A DNA stretch of 64,000 nucleotides from Chitinivibrionales bacterium (GTDB taxonomy: Bacteria; Fibrobacterota; Chitinivibrionia; Chitinivibrionales; WJKA01): positions 1 to 64,000 of the forward strand of contig WJLZ01000167.1 of NCBI GenBank assembly GCA_014728215.1, written 5' to 3'. This document shows, piece after piece, positions 26,414-35,155 of the stretch (position 1 is its first letter; each line of letters begins with the position of its first letter). A model generated the notes under the pieces. That model saw only the letters and a program-made list of their open reading frames with translations, was not told the origin of the DNA and ran no database searches. The position numbers were made by a program, and so were the translations under genes.

Positions 26414-28006
26414 ATGCATGGCTCGTCGCAAAAATTCGCTGTTTCAAAAAACGGTATGGTTTCTACGGCCTTTCCTTTAGCCACCGAAGCCGGTGTTGCA
26501 ATGTTGAGGGCCGGTGGCAATGCCATTGATGCCGCCTGTGCTGCAGCCTGGACCCTGGGTGTATGCGAACCCCAGGCAAGCGGCCTCGGCGGTCAAACCA
26601 TGATGCTTCTTTATGGTGGTCGAAAAGTAATTGCTCTGGACGGTTCCTCCCGGGCTCCATCACTGACCCATGTCAATGCAATTTACCGGGATGACCGGAC
26701 ATTGGGATACAGGGCATCAACCGTACCCAGCACCCCGGCAACGCTCGGATATGCACATCTGCGCTACGGAACATTGCCCCGGGAGCAGATTATGGAACCG
26801 GCAATTGCCGCTGCCGCCCACGGCTACACGATCACTCCCCTGCAGCACCGTCTCCAGCATGAACAACTAGAAAACTTCAATATAATCGAATCCCGCTCGG
26901 GCGCCGATTATTTCCTTGATAATGGCACCGCCTATGCAGAAGGCGCGCTCTTTCGTCAACCCGACCTGGCGGTGCTCCTTAAGACATTATCAATAAAGGG
27001 AATAGAAGAATTCTACAATGGCACGACAGCCAAACAGATCGATGCTGATATGCGGGAAAACGGCGGACTACTCCGGTATGATGATCTTGCCCTTATTCCC
27101 TTGCCTCTTCTCAGAACACCACTCAAGTGCACATTCAGAAAACACCGGGTCTATTCCATGCCCCCGCCGGGGGCAGGACGGTCCCTTCTGTTTGCACTTC
27201 TGATGATCGATGCTATTCCGGCAAAACTGCTGAGAGATAAGGACCGCCGAAGGCTTCATATATTCGCCGAAGTCTTCCGAAAAACCCTGCTCGAAAGAGC
27301 CGACAGACCCTTTGATCCCAATTTCTATCCTCAACATCACGAAAAAGATATGCTCGACCGCTCATATTCACGTGAGAGTATTACCGAGCTCATAAATGCT
27401 GTCGATAGAACTATTTTACCATCCCTTATTACCGAAGATGAAATTTCGGGCGAAACAACGCATCTTTCGGTTATTGACCACAATGGATGGGCGGTCAGCC
27501 TGACACAATCAATCGAACGGGTATACGGCAGCAAAGCCGCCGCCGGAGGCCTGGGCTTCCTTTATAATAACTATCTTTCCGATTTTGAATACAAACTTCC
27601 GGAAAATCCCTATTATCTTCGCCCCAATTCCGTTCCCTGGGCATCAGTAGCACCTTCACTGATATTCAAAAAAGGAGAATTATGGATGGCTCTTGGATCA
27701 CCCGGCAGCGGGCGGATCTTCTCTACACTGGCCCAGTTCCTGGTCCATGTCATCGATGATAAAATGTCGCTCTTCGATGCCATGAATGCTCCGAGGATCC
27801 ATTGCTCACTGGGAGGACGGGTCAGCATCGAACGAGAACGGTTCCCGCAAGGCGTTGTCGATTTCCTTGAAGCAAAAGGGTACCGTATCGATCTGAGAGA
27901 TCCCTATGCTTTTTACCTCGGTGCGGTTCATGCTGTTGTAATGTCGGAAAATGAATTCGAGGGAGTAGCGGAAATCCGGCGAGATGGAACGGCAGGCGGA
28001 ATATAA
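26414..28006 (+). CDS. Gamma-glutamyltranspeptidase-like Ntn hydrolase
   Basis: The 530-residue protein is of the GGT family, which cleaves or transfers gamma-glutamyl groups after self-processing at an internal Thr. The processing and nucleophile site GETTHLSV is present with Thr348 as the likely new N-terminus, plus AAAWTLGVCEPQASGLGGQ near 43-61, PPPGAGRS near 250, and GSPGSGRI near the end. No signal peptide is visible, unlike E. coli Ggt, so it may act in the cytoplasm with its neighbours. I chose the ATG at 26414 after AAGGAG; an in-frame GTG at 26390 is less likely. It sits 26 bases after the ATP-grasp fusion. Confidence 0.85.
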   Translation: MHGSSQKFAVSKNGMVSTAFPLATEAGVAMLRAGGNAIDAACAAAWTLGVCEPQASGLGGQTMMLLYGGRKVIALDGSSRAPSLTHVNAIYRDDRTLGYRASTVPSTPATLGYAHLRYGTLPREQIMEPAIAAAAHGYTITPLQHRLQHEQLENFNIIESRSGADYFLDNGTAYAEGALFRQPDLAVLLKTLSIKGIEEFYNGTTAKQIDADMRENGGLLRYDDLALIPLPLLRTPLKCTFRKHRVYSMPPPGAGRSLLFALLMIDAIPAKLLRDKDRRRLHIFAEVFRKTLLERADRPFDPNFYPQHHEKDMLDRSYSRESITELINAVDRTILPSLITEDEISGETTHLSVIDHNGWAVSLTQSIERVYGSKAAAGGLGFLYNNYLSDFEYKLPENPYYLRPNSVPWASVAPSLIFKKGELWMALGSPGSGRIFSTLAQFLVHVIDDKMSLFDAMNAPRIHCSLGGRVSIERERFPQGVVDFLEAKGYRIDLRDPYAFYLGAVHAVVMSENEFEGVAEIRRDGTAGGI

Positions 28007-28008
28007 CA

Positions 28009-28782
28009 ATGAAACTCCCTGTCCTGATTACCATCCCCCATGGTGGCACATCTGTACCACCCGAAATTAACGATCATATTGCACTTACACCGGAGGATAT
28101 TCTCAAAGATGGAGACGCCTTTACCCGGGAGATATACGACCTGCGCAATAATGCGGTCGATACAATTATCTCGGAAACGGCCCGTGCGATTATCGACGTC
28201 AATCGTGCTCCCGATGATTTTCCACCGGGGAACCCTGATGGAGTTCTGAAAAGCGTTACCTGTTATAATAAATCGGTGTATTTGCCCGGAAAAACACCCG
28301 AAAGCAAAACTGCAGACCTGCTGCTGAAACGGTATTATGCCTCATTTCACCGAAAAATCAACAATTCTCTTGCAAGAAATAAGGAATTAAAGCTCGGATT
28401 GGACTGCCATTCAATGGCGGCATTCGCTCCTCCGATATCCCCGGACAGACAAAGTCCCCGACCCGCAATATGCCTTGGCAATCGCAGAGGTCAAAGCTGC
28501 CCTTTTCCCCTTGTGGAAAAACTCAGAGAGCGCCTTTCCGATGCCTTTGCTGTTTCGAAAAATGATATACGAATTAACGATCCCTTTGCAGGTGGCTATA
28601 TTATCGGGACCTATGGGAACGAACCAATACCCTGGATTCAAATAGAACTCAACAGAAATTTATACATGACATTGCCTTCAAAGGAAGGCGAAAAAATTCT
28701 CCAGGATAATACAAGAATTCAAGACGTTAACCGAAAACTTAACCAGGGCTTACAAAGCTTTTTCCGCTCCTGCGGACTTTAA
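28009..28782 (+). CDS. N-formylglutamate amidohydrolase-like protein
   Basis: The 257-residue protein matches the FGase family (hydrolysis of N-formylglutamate or related N-acyl amino acids by a zinc site): TIPHGGTSVPPE near residue 9, AIIDVNRAPDDF, GLDCHSMA near 129, and a late IQIELNRNLYM. The His and Glu residues expected to bind zinc are present. It starts two bases after the GGT stop and so is surely co-translated with it. In histidine degradation this enzyme acts on formylglutamate, but no hut gene is near; in this setting the substrate is more likely a gamma-glutamyl or acylated amino acid compound. Confidence 0.85.
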   Translation: MKLPVLITIPHGGTSVPPEINDHIALTPEDILKDGDAFTREIYDLRNNAVDTIISETARAIIDVNRAPDDFPPGNPDGVLKSVTCYNKSVYLPGKTPESKTADLLLKRYYASFHRKINNSLARNKELKLGLDCHSMAAFAPPISPDRQSPRPAICLGNRRGQSCPFPLVEKLRERLSDAFAVSKNDIRINDPFAGGYIIGTYGNEPIPWIQIELNRNLYMTLPSKEGEKILQDNTRIQDVNRKLNQGLQSFFRSCGL

Positions 28783-28786
28783 CAAA

Positions 28787-28960
28787 CTATTCCCAAAGAT
28801 CTTCAGCATCATTGACATCGCTGACGATCTCAGCATAACCGTCTTTGGCTCTGTTTTCGAAATCAAGCTCTTCTACATCATCCTCATTAGAGAAATCTTC
28901 CTCGTAATCCTCATGTTCACGAAGAATTTCATCAGCATCATAGGATTCATTCAGCAGCAT
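28787..28960 (-). CDS. Small acidic protein, convergent with the amidohydrolase gene
   Basis: The frame encodes 57 residues starting MLLNESYDADEILREHEDY and ending NDAEDLWE, with nearly 40 percent Asp and Glu and few basic residues. AAGGAG lies eight bases ahead of the ATG, a strong initiation signal. It has no cysteines, unlike the other acidic peptide at 23688, and no signal peptide. It converges on the amidohydrolase gene with four bases between stops. A sigma-54-like promoter occurs about 230 bases upstream. Its role is unknown; a substrate or partner of the adjacent ligase/hydrolase set is an attractive guess. Confidence 0.65.
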   Translation of the reverse strand: MLLNESYDADEILREHEDYEEDFSNEDDVEELDFENRAKDGYAEIVSDVNDAEDLWE

Positions 28961-29483
28961 GCAACCTTCTCCTTAAAACGTTTAAATCAGAACCATTCCT
29001 TCTTATTTTTATAAAAAAGGAATAATTATTTCTTATTTCCTTTCCCCTAGCCAAAGGAAAGTATCTGGCAAAATGGTTAATGGCAGCAAAAATCGCAAGA
29101 CCCATTATCCATTAATTCAGCAAGCTATGTAATTTAATAAAAAATTTTGAAAAATTCATGAAAAATTTCATTTATTTAAAAAAATATCTGCAAATATAAT
29201 GCCTTTTCATTTCTTATCCTACCACCCCTCTTCATCGGTAAAATCATGAGCAATTATCCGCAATTTTTTTGTTTCATTTTTATCATTATTTTTAATCTGG
29301 AGTATTCTTGCACCAATCATTAACTATCAGAGGGGAATACCCCTTTGAGGGGATACGCCCCCGGCTTTCGCCAACCACAGCCTTACAAGAGTGCAACCAC
29401 TCCTTTTTGGTAACCGGCTCGACGGTATTTCAAGAAACCACCGACAGTAAAACAGGATGATTCAAATAATTGTTAAAAAAGAA
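28961..29483. other. Gene-free, AT-rich region upstream of the small acidic gene
   Basis: These 523 bases hold the sigma-54-like site at 29189-29204 and otherwise long A/T runs. A 52-codon open stretch on the minus strand overlaps the start of the acidic gene but lacks a binding site. A short CCCC/GGGG hairpin occurs near 29340. Nothing else is recognisable. Confidence 0.4.
29189..29204 (-). promoter_or_regulatory. Sigma-54-like promoter candidate
   Basis: On the minus strand AGGCAT-TATAT-TTGCA has the invariant GG and GC at the right spacing and a perfect TTGCA. It points toward the small acidic gene at 28787..28960 and leaves a leader of about 230 bases, much like the plus-strand site at 23410. 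Confidence 0.45.
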
Positions 29484-30700
29484 TCAAGTGCTTGATATAT
29501 ATGTTGGATAGGAAGAATAATTCAACAATGAAACCGGCGTTGCTTTCTGTGCATACGGCCAGCTATGTTCCGAAGGAAGGAGTCCTTTGGTATAGCACTT
29601 TTTGAGCATGGTTCCCAATCCTTCAACATGGAAATACAAGGTGTCTCTCTTTTTCGTTCTTTTGATGAGACTGCTCGGAAATGTCGATATCCCGGTAATT
29701 GATTCCTGACCGCCGTTTACGCAAAGCGTTAAAGGAGTCGCCGCTTCAATTCCGCAGAGGGTCGGTTTATCATTGCGAACAGCATCAATCGTCTGCAGCA
29801 CCTTTTCATAAGGGTCATCCATGGGAGAGCCGTAACTCTTTGTATTTCCATTATTAAACCGTGCGATCAAATTCTGACTTCCTTCGGCAAAAGTAACCCT
29901 GGCATTTTCAAACTCGAATTCGAACAGGGGCCCAATTTGTTCTTTTGTCGTATGTGATGCATAATGAAGGACTTGCACGCCGGAATCGGTGACACATCGC
30001 AGGGCGGCAGTATCATAATTTTCGATTGGATACGCACGAAACGCCTCGATTTCGATGCTCGATGGAACTGCACTCCTTTCGGTTTGTTTGCCAAGTACAT
30101 AGAGTGAGTTGTGAAGAAAATGAGCGGTGGCATTTTGCACCGGGCTGTCGAGTACCCATTTACCGTCGGGATCTTTCAGCTTTCCCGCCCAGTTGTTTCG
30201 ATGATAATATGATTCCGGCCGGGGCCAGAAAGTCAGGCTTTTAAAGATTTTGGAGCACCGAATACCCCCTTCAGAACATCCTGTTTCAAAGCTTGAATCG
30301 CCCTGCTGAATGACCATTGATAGCCGATTGCCACCAGCTTGCCTGTTCTATCACGAACATTTTTCATTGTCTGGATACCCTGAACAACTCCGCAAATGGG
30401 CTTTTCACAAAGCACATTGCTCCCCTGCTCCAGAGCAAAACAGGTGTGCGGAACATAATATTGGATCGGCGTCGGAATTATCATCAGGTCTACGGATAGA
30501 TTATCATAAAATGCTTCAAAGGAAGAAAAGATTCGAATTCTCCTGTCTTTTAGCTCTTGCAGGCGGATACATTCATTGGGATTGATACTGATCGCGCCGG
30601 CGAAAGTTACCGAACTCACCGTGCGGTCGAGCAATGCGGAAAGAAAGAAATTACTGTAACCGGTAAGCGCTGCAAGACCAACGGAGATATCCTTTCCCAT
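29484..30700 (-). CDS. Gfo/Idh/MocA-family dehydrogenase, frame broken at a slippery heptamer
   Basis: The N-terminal part (154 codons from 30700) has a Rossmann-like start, IPTPIQYYVPHTCFALEQGSNVLCEKPICG, the EKP motif of the family, and GYQWSFSRAIQALK. Its frame reaches TGA at 30233. The C-terminal part continues in the -1 frame from 30239 with SLTFWPRPESYYHRNNWAGK and runs to 29484. Reading both gives about 405 residues, a normal family length. The switch coincides with T-TTA-AAA at 30245-30239, a classic -1 slippery heptamer. It could be programmed frameshifting, a real mutation, or a sequence error. The substrate is probably a sugar or inositol; a cupin gene is translated just ahead. Confidence 0.7.
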
Positions 30701-30702
30701 CC

Positions 30703-31083
30703 TTATCCCTCCTGTATCTCATTTCTTCTGTCTCCAGCATGAAGAAACAGATTCACGCAGGGATCATCGGGGTCTGCTGTCAGATGATGGTCTTCTCCGG
30801 GATCGACCACAAAGACATCACCGGTAATCATGGGATGTTTCTCCCCGTTTACTTCCAGAACGGCTTTTCCTCCAAGAACCACAAACACTTCACTCTCGTC
30901 TTCATGAATGTGCAGATCTCTGCCCCCCGGGCCGTCATTGGTGTGGGTCCTTTGATTGGGCTTCTTAAACCCCATCCCGCCCCCATTGATATACTTTCCG
31001 GGGATAATACCTTTCAGAAAATGGCCCTCTCGGATATCGGGCAACGAAGTCAATCGATACTTTTTCAAATCAGGCTCCTTCAC
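30703..31083 (-). CDS. Single-domain cupin protein
   Basis: The 126-residue protein is a small beta-barrel cupin with the metal-binding motif RDLHIHEDESEVFVVLGGKAVLEVNG (HxH-E pattern, near 56-80) and a second motif GDVFVVDPGEDHHLT. It ends two bases before the dehydrogenase gene, so the two are co-translated and probably act on the same sugar or metabolite, as an isomerase or a sensor. The substrate cannot be told from sequence. Confidence 0.85.
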   Translation of the reverse strand: MKEPDLKKYRLTSLPDIREGHFLKGIIPGKYINGGGMGFKKPNQRTHTNDGPGGRDLHIHEDESEVFVVLGGKAVLEVNGEKHPMITGDVFVVDPGEDHHLTADPDDPCVNLFLHAGDRRNEIQEG

Positions 31084-31232
31084 TATTTATCCTTATCAAA
31101 ATACAATATTTCTATTTGGAGAGGGCTTTCCCGTCATACCGACCAGTATTAAAAAACGGGCCACCGGAAAAATAACCTGTCGTAAAGCCCTTTTCCGAAA
31201 AAACACTTGCATTACTGTACCAAATGTCATAC

Positions 31233-31404
31233 TATTAATTAGTACCTGTTCAGAAAAGCCTTTTCTGAACGGAGTGATGGAGTTTTGTTGCGAGTATCCG
31301 ATATAATAATGGTTGTACAACAAAAGCATTGCCCTGCAATTTCACTCCACCAATATTCCGTTTAAAATTGATAAAAGTTAATTTTGAGCAGGTACTGATT
31401 AATA
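31233..31404. mobile_element. MITE-like element with 19-bp inverted repeats
   Basis: TATTAATTAGTACCTGTTC at 31233-31251 is matched in inverted form at 31386-31404 with 17 of 19 identities. Inside, GGAGTGA (31271) and TCACTCC (31342) extend the symmetry, and a 23-bp palindrome occupies 31248-31270. The element is 172 bp and has no gene. TA at both outer ends would fit a Tc1/IS630-type target duplication. It fills most of the 359-base gap 31084-31442. Confidence 0.45.
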
Positions 31405-31442
31405 CATCCTTTTTACCTTAACATTTATGTAATTCCCGGCCT

Positions 31443-33140
31443 ATGGAATTTAATGAACAAGCCAGAGCCTGCTTCAAAGCGGCTCGTGAAGATCCTTCCA
31501 ATCCCAAATTTACCTACGAGCTTAACTCCCTTTACTGGTCGACAATTCAGGGCAGGATTGGCGATCTTATTCTTGAGGAAAAGGATGTTTATTCCTTTCT
31601 TGACGCCGAGCAAGACTTCATAAATCTGGGTCTTGTTCCCGAGCTGATTGAAAATAGTGAGGAAATTAAATCCTCAACCAAAGAGAATCAGGAAAATCAT
31701 TCACCTCTTACAGTGCAGACCGTCACCGAATGGCTGAAAGAGACCATTGAAAAAATTAATCAAGGCAATAAAAAAGAATTTCTGGAACGGGATATTGCCA
31801 TGTATCGTCGGCAACGGAAAAAAGCCGGCAAAGAGATTGCATCAATTCAGGAGGGACGTAAAAACCTTTTGCTCTCTGCACTTGATGGCGTCTGTTCCAC
31901 TCCGGAGCTAACGTTTATCAATAATCTACCCGAGATCGATAAAACAACCCTTTCTCTTATGAGGACAAAGCACAGTGTTGCGAAGGGAAAGTTTATGTCG
32001 GTACCCGAACGGCGAGACTTGGTGGCACGGGAAGCTAAAGTCAAAGAAGCCACCGAAAAGGTCGACAAGCTTTATAACAAAATTAAATCCGACAAACAAC
32101 GGCTTGAATTGCGCAATTATGCTCGTCAGGTGAATGATCTATTCAATCAGATTATCGATGTGGAAGAAAATATCGTTAAGGCCAAAGATGAAATAGGGGA
32201 AATAGAAAAACAGCAGGAGGAATTGTCGCCAAAAGAAATCCAGGCCGGTATCACCAAAGAACTTGATTACCTTCGGGACCTGATGAAACTCTCGGCAAAA
32301 CGGCTTCGAAACGAAAGTTGTCCGATTTTGAGAAGTGAGAAAGGCATATTTACCTGGAAACAGCTCTATTCGTGTCTTGATACGATTCTTGAATTTGACC
32401 CCGGCGTTTTCAGGAATGATCGGGCCTCCTTTATCGGCAAACCCTCGATCATGCTGGTACCGGGTAACGGCAACGCCCTCTACGACTGGAAAGCGAACAG
32501 AATTTTGGTTCCTCTTTGCCCACCGGCTGGCAATTTTATGGCGTCGATCGCTTCGGCAATAATCGAATACCGTATTGATGTTGATGATGATAAAACCATG
32601 ATGAACTCCTACAGCAAACTCCCCCATCTCAAGGGAGTCCGCTCACTGTTTCAAATCAGATCAAGCTTTACCAAAGATTACACTACCTGGATGACCTCCG
32701 AGGCAAAGGGATTCAAAGTGCTCCAAAAAGAAACCAGGGTCTGGTTCGAGCATGAGATTGCCCCCAGTAAAAACGAGATTTACTGCCCTCCCCGGTATCA
32801 ATCTTTCAATCTATCATCAGATCAATTCAGAAAACTTTTAGAAGAAACCGAAAGCCGCCTGGCGGATACTCTTGCCGAATCGGCTCCCGACGACCTCTTT
32901 GTTGCCGGCATCCTCAATTATCAGCAGGGTAATTTCGAACGCGCATTCGATTGCATCAAAGCTTACAGTGAAAAGCAACCCGAAAATCCTCTGGGTCAGT
33001 ATAACCTCGGTCAGACCGGCATGAAAGTGTCCCGTAAAACTGAGGCGATCAATGCGTTTACCGAATTCTACCAGAAAAATCCCCAATCCTGGTGGGCGGG
33101 CGTAGCCCGGGAGCATCTGCGGCGATTGCAGATGGGATAA
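31443..33140 (+). CDS. Coiled-coil and TPR protein of unknown function
   Basis: The 565-residue protein lacks a signal peptide. Residues about 100-280 are rich in Lys and Glu with heptad character (KIKSDKQRLELRNYARQVNDLF, VKAKDEIGEIEKQQEEL) and predict long coiled coils. A globular middle region contains IMLVPGNGNALYDWKANRILVPL. The C-terminus holds at least two TPR-like repeats (AGILNYQQGNFERAFDCIKAYSEKQPENPLGQYNLGQ and SRKTEAINAFTEFYQKNPQSWWA). It is a cytoplasmic scaffold by appearance. No ribosome binding site is obvious before the ATG. Neighbours give no hint. Confidence 0.65.
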   Translation: MEFNEQARACFKAAREDPSNPKFTYELNSLYWSTIQGRIGDLILEEKDVYSFLDAEQDFINLGLVPELIENSEEIKSSTKENQENHSPLTVQTVTEWLKETIEKINQGNKKEFLERDIAMYRRQRKKAGKEIASIQEGRKNLLLSALDGVCSTPELTFINNLPEIDKTTLSLMRTKHSVAKGKFMSVPERRDLVAREAKVKEATEKVDKLYNKIKSDKQRLELRNYARQVNDLFNQIIDVEENIVKAKDEIGEIEKQQEELSPKEIQAGITKELDYLRDLMKLSAKRLRNESCPILRSEKGIFTWKQLYSCLDTILEFDPGVFRNDRASFIGKPSIMLVPGNGNALYDWKANRILVPLCPPAGNFMASIASAIIEYRIDVDDDKTMMNSYSKLPHLKGVRSLFQIRSSFTKDYTTWMTSEAKGFKVLQKETRVWFEHEIAPSKNEIYCPPRYQSFNLSSDQFRKLLEETESRLADTLAESAPDDLFVAGILNYQQGNFERAFDCIKAYSEKQPENPLGQYNLGQTGMKVSRKTEAINAFTEFYQKNPQSWWAGVAREHLRRLQMG

Positions 33141-33292
33141 ATAAATAGAGACCACCCGAACTGACGGATAACCCCGGAAAATTATTTTGTTTGCGAATTT
33201 TACCAGCTATTTCGAGCATTGTACGGGTATGGCTTTTAGATTTCCGGTGGTATCATCTATTTTAATGCTACACCTTACAAAGGAGATCGGTT

Positions 33293-33766
33293 ATGAATGC
33301 AGGTATAATCGTCTATTCACAAACCGGCCATACTGTTCATGTTGCTCGTGCACTGGCAGACCTTTTACGGAAGAATGGCCATGATGCCGATATTCAGATG
33401 CTTCGAACAAACGGCATCGTCAAGCCAGGGGCCAGAGATTTCACCATTGTAAACACACCTGAAATCGATCAGTTCGACACCCTTATTTTCGGGACTCCTG
33501 TATGGGCATTTACTGCGGCACCGGTTATAATAAAATATCTAACTTCACTCAGTTCATTGAAGGGCAAAAAGACCCTTCCCTTCGCGGTAAAAGCGCTCCC
33601 CTTTTCCTGGACCGGCGGCAAGCAGGCGATCAACAAAATAACCGAAATGCTTGTTCTAAGCGGCGCTGAGGTCTGTGAAGGCGAAATTGTGCATTATGCA
33701 AGGAAACCCAGCGACGAAAAAATCGGAGAGATTGCCGAAAGTATGTATAAAAAGCTTGGGGAATGA
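33293..33766 (+). CDS. Flavodoxin-like protein
   Basis: The 157-residue protein starts with IIVYSQTGHTVHVARALA, where SQTGHT (9-14) is the FMN phosphate-binding loop, followed by a Rossmann-like core with IDQFDTLIFGTPVWAFTAAPVIIKYL, a typical flavodoxin segment contacting the flavin ring. ACAAAGGAGATCGG precedes the ATG. It is likely a low-potential electron carrier or a small NADPH-dependent reductase. It stands alone between the TPR gene and the RAYT element. Confidence 0.85.
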   Translation: MNAGIIVYSQTGHTVHVARALADLLRKNGHDADIQMLRTNGIVKPGARDFTIVNTPEIDQFDTLIFGTPVWAFTAAPVIIKYLTSLSSLKGKKTLPFAVKALPFSWTGGKQAINKITEMLVLSGAEVCEGEIVHYARKPSDEKIGEIAESMYKKLGE

Positions 33767-33814
33767 TGGTATTCTTTTAATATTATCAAAAGGTAATAAG
33801 AAAGTAAAAAGCTC

Positions 33815-34868
33815 GGGACGGGGTTTCTTTATTTCTTTAAACAACATGTTATCTTATCAATACTATTCTTTTCCCTCTTCAAGACCTTTATAATACAGCT
33901 TTGATACCGACGGCACCCCTATTCCAAGAAAATCTGCAATCTCTTTCATCGTAATCCCAAGACTATGTGCTTTAAAACAAAATGTCTCACGAGCTTTTGA
34001 CCTGCTATTCATGCGTCCTTTGCGCAGAAGATCCTGCATTTTAATCCCATTTGAGCGACAAATCCATTCCGCTACCTGTCTTATATCCTTATCCACTTTG
34101 CTAATCAATTTTTCCTTTTCGTGATCAAGCTTTGCCTTGTGAAGCACTTCCTCAATAAAGCTTCTATCGCCAATAATGCGATCATCAACAGCTTTATTGC
34201 TCTGTTGAGCTTGCTTGTCCTTGAATATATAGATGTCCTCCTGAAAAAGTCCGGTATCCTTCTCAAGTCCTTCCTGCATAAAAGATAGGTAGGCTTGAAT
34301 TGCATTTTTCCTGCTTTTGCAGAATCGAGCAAGTACCTCGCCACTTTGTTGCCATTCAGGTTTATTATAACCGACAATTCCACCATGACCGCACCAGGGA
34401 TAAGATTCTAATTCCTTGAGATTTTTTACAACCCCGCCACGAACCGGATTAAGATGGATATATCTTACAAGCTCCAGGAAATAAACCCGCTCTTGACATA
34501 TACGTGACCTGTATCGATCCTGATATACATATCCCTGCTTCGTGTGCCTTTTGTTAAAATACATTGCATAGGTAGTATTCAATTTTCGCATAAATCGGCT
34601 TAAGCTAACTGTGCTGGTACGAATGAGAAAATGATAGTGATTACTCATAAGCGCCCAGGCATAGCAGCGGTAATTATTTTCTTGCAGTAATCTTCCAATA
34701 CGTGCGATAAAGAAACGGCGATCATTGTCATCAATAAAAATCTCTCGACCATCAATACCACGTGAAATGATATGATGGACTGCTCCAGGAATGGATATGC
34801 GTCGCTTTCGTGGCATGCTATAAATATACTACGCTTCAAGGGATAAAGCAATAAAGAAACTCCGTCCC
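33815..34868. mobile_element. RAYT element bounded by inverted repeats
   Basis: GGGACGGGGTTTCTTTATT at 33815-33833 and its inverted copy at 34850-34868 match at 18 of 19 bases and bracket the RAYT gene, leaving about 30-50 bases at each side. The left copy differs by one base (G for A). The element is probably the unit of mobility, or the repeats are the DNA sites that the transposase recognises. Confidence 0.6.
33863..34816 (-). CDS. REP-associated tyrosine transposase (RAYT, Y1 family)
   Basis: The 317-residue protein begins with MPRKRRISIPGAVHHIISRG, the usual RAYT start, and carries the HUH motif NHYHFLI with His60 and His62. The catalytic tyrosine is probably Tyr119 in VRYIHLNPVRGGVV. 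Residues after about 250 form a helix-turn-helix of the DnaA-like type (SLGITMKEIADFLGIGVPSVSKLYYKG). RAYTs nick single-stranded palindromic repeats. The frame is intact and there is no partner gene; flanking repeats are described separately. Confidence 0.9.
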   Translation of the reverse strand: MPRKRRISIPGAVHHIISRGIDGREIFIDDNDRRFFIARIGRLLQENNYRCYAWALMSNHYHFLIRTSTVSLSRFMRKLNTTYAMYFNKRHTKQGYVYQDRYRSRICQERVYFLELVRYIHLNPVRGGVVKNLKELESYPWCGHGGIVGYNKPEWQQSGEVLARFCKSRKNAIQAYLSFMQEGLEKDTGLFQEDIYIFKDKQAQQSNKAVDDRIIGDRSFIEEVLHKAKLDHEKEKLISKVDKDIRQVAEWICRSNGIKMQDLLRKGRMNSRSKARETFCFKAHSLGITMKEIADFLGIGVPSVSKLYYKGLEEGKE

Positions 34869-34874
34869 TATTTA

Positions 34875-35155
34875 TACAAGGAGAACTGCGACACTGTCGC
34901 CGACCAGTTAAAAGTATTTAGGAATTTTCATCCGGAGATAATCGACTATTCGGCAGCTTCGTCTGCCCGGACAAATGCCGGAAATTTTCTCACAGTCAGC
35001 TCTTCACACCAGGACCAATCATGGTATAATTTAAAGGGGAGCAAAATACCGGATCCACAGCGTTGCATAGGCTATCGACGAATAAAGGACTTGTCATTCT
35101 CGCAACACCGGAAGGTAACAACATTAAAAAGCTGCAGATCGGCTATCAGGAATAG
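34875..35155 (+). pseudogene. Decayed gene remnant beside the RAYT element
   Basis: One forward frame from the RAYT edge reads DTVADQLKVFRNFHPEIIDYS without a start codon; a second frame reads GLVILATPEGNNIKKLQIGYQE and ends in TAG at 35153. Both look like coding sequence and together suggest a gene truncated at its 5' side by the RAYT element and broken by a frameshift. I cannot name the family. Confidence 0.3.

Noticed and set aside
30310-30585. Plus-strand frame across the dehydrogenase break
   Set aside because: Antisense to a conserved family; no binding site and no motif.
31248-31270. Intrinsic terminator for the cupin or TPR gene
   Set aside because: The 23-bp palindrome has a one-base centre, no T-run on either strand, and lies inside the MITE-like element.
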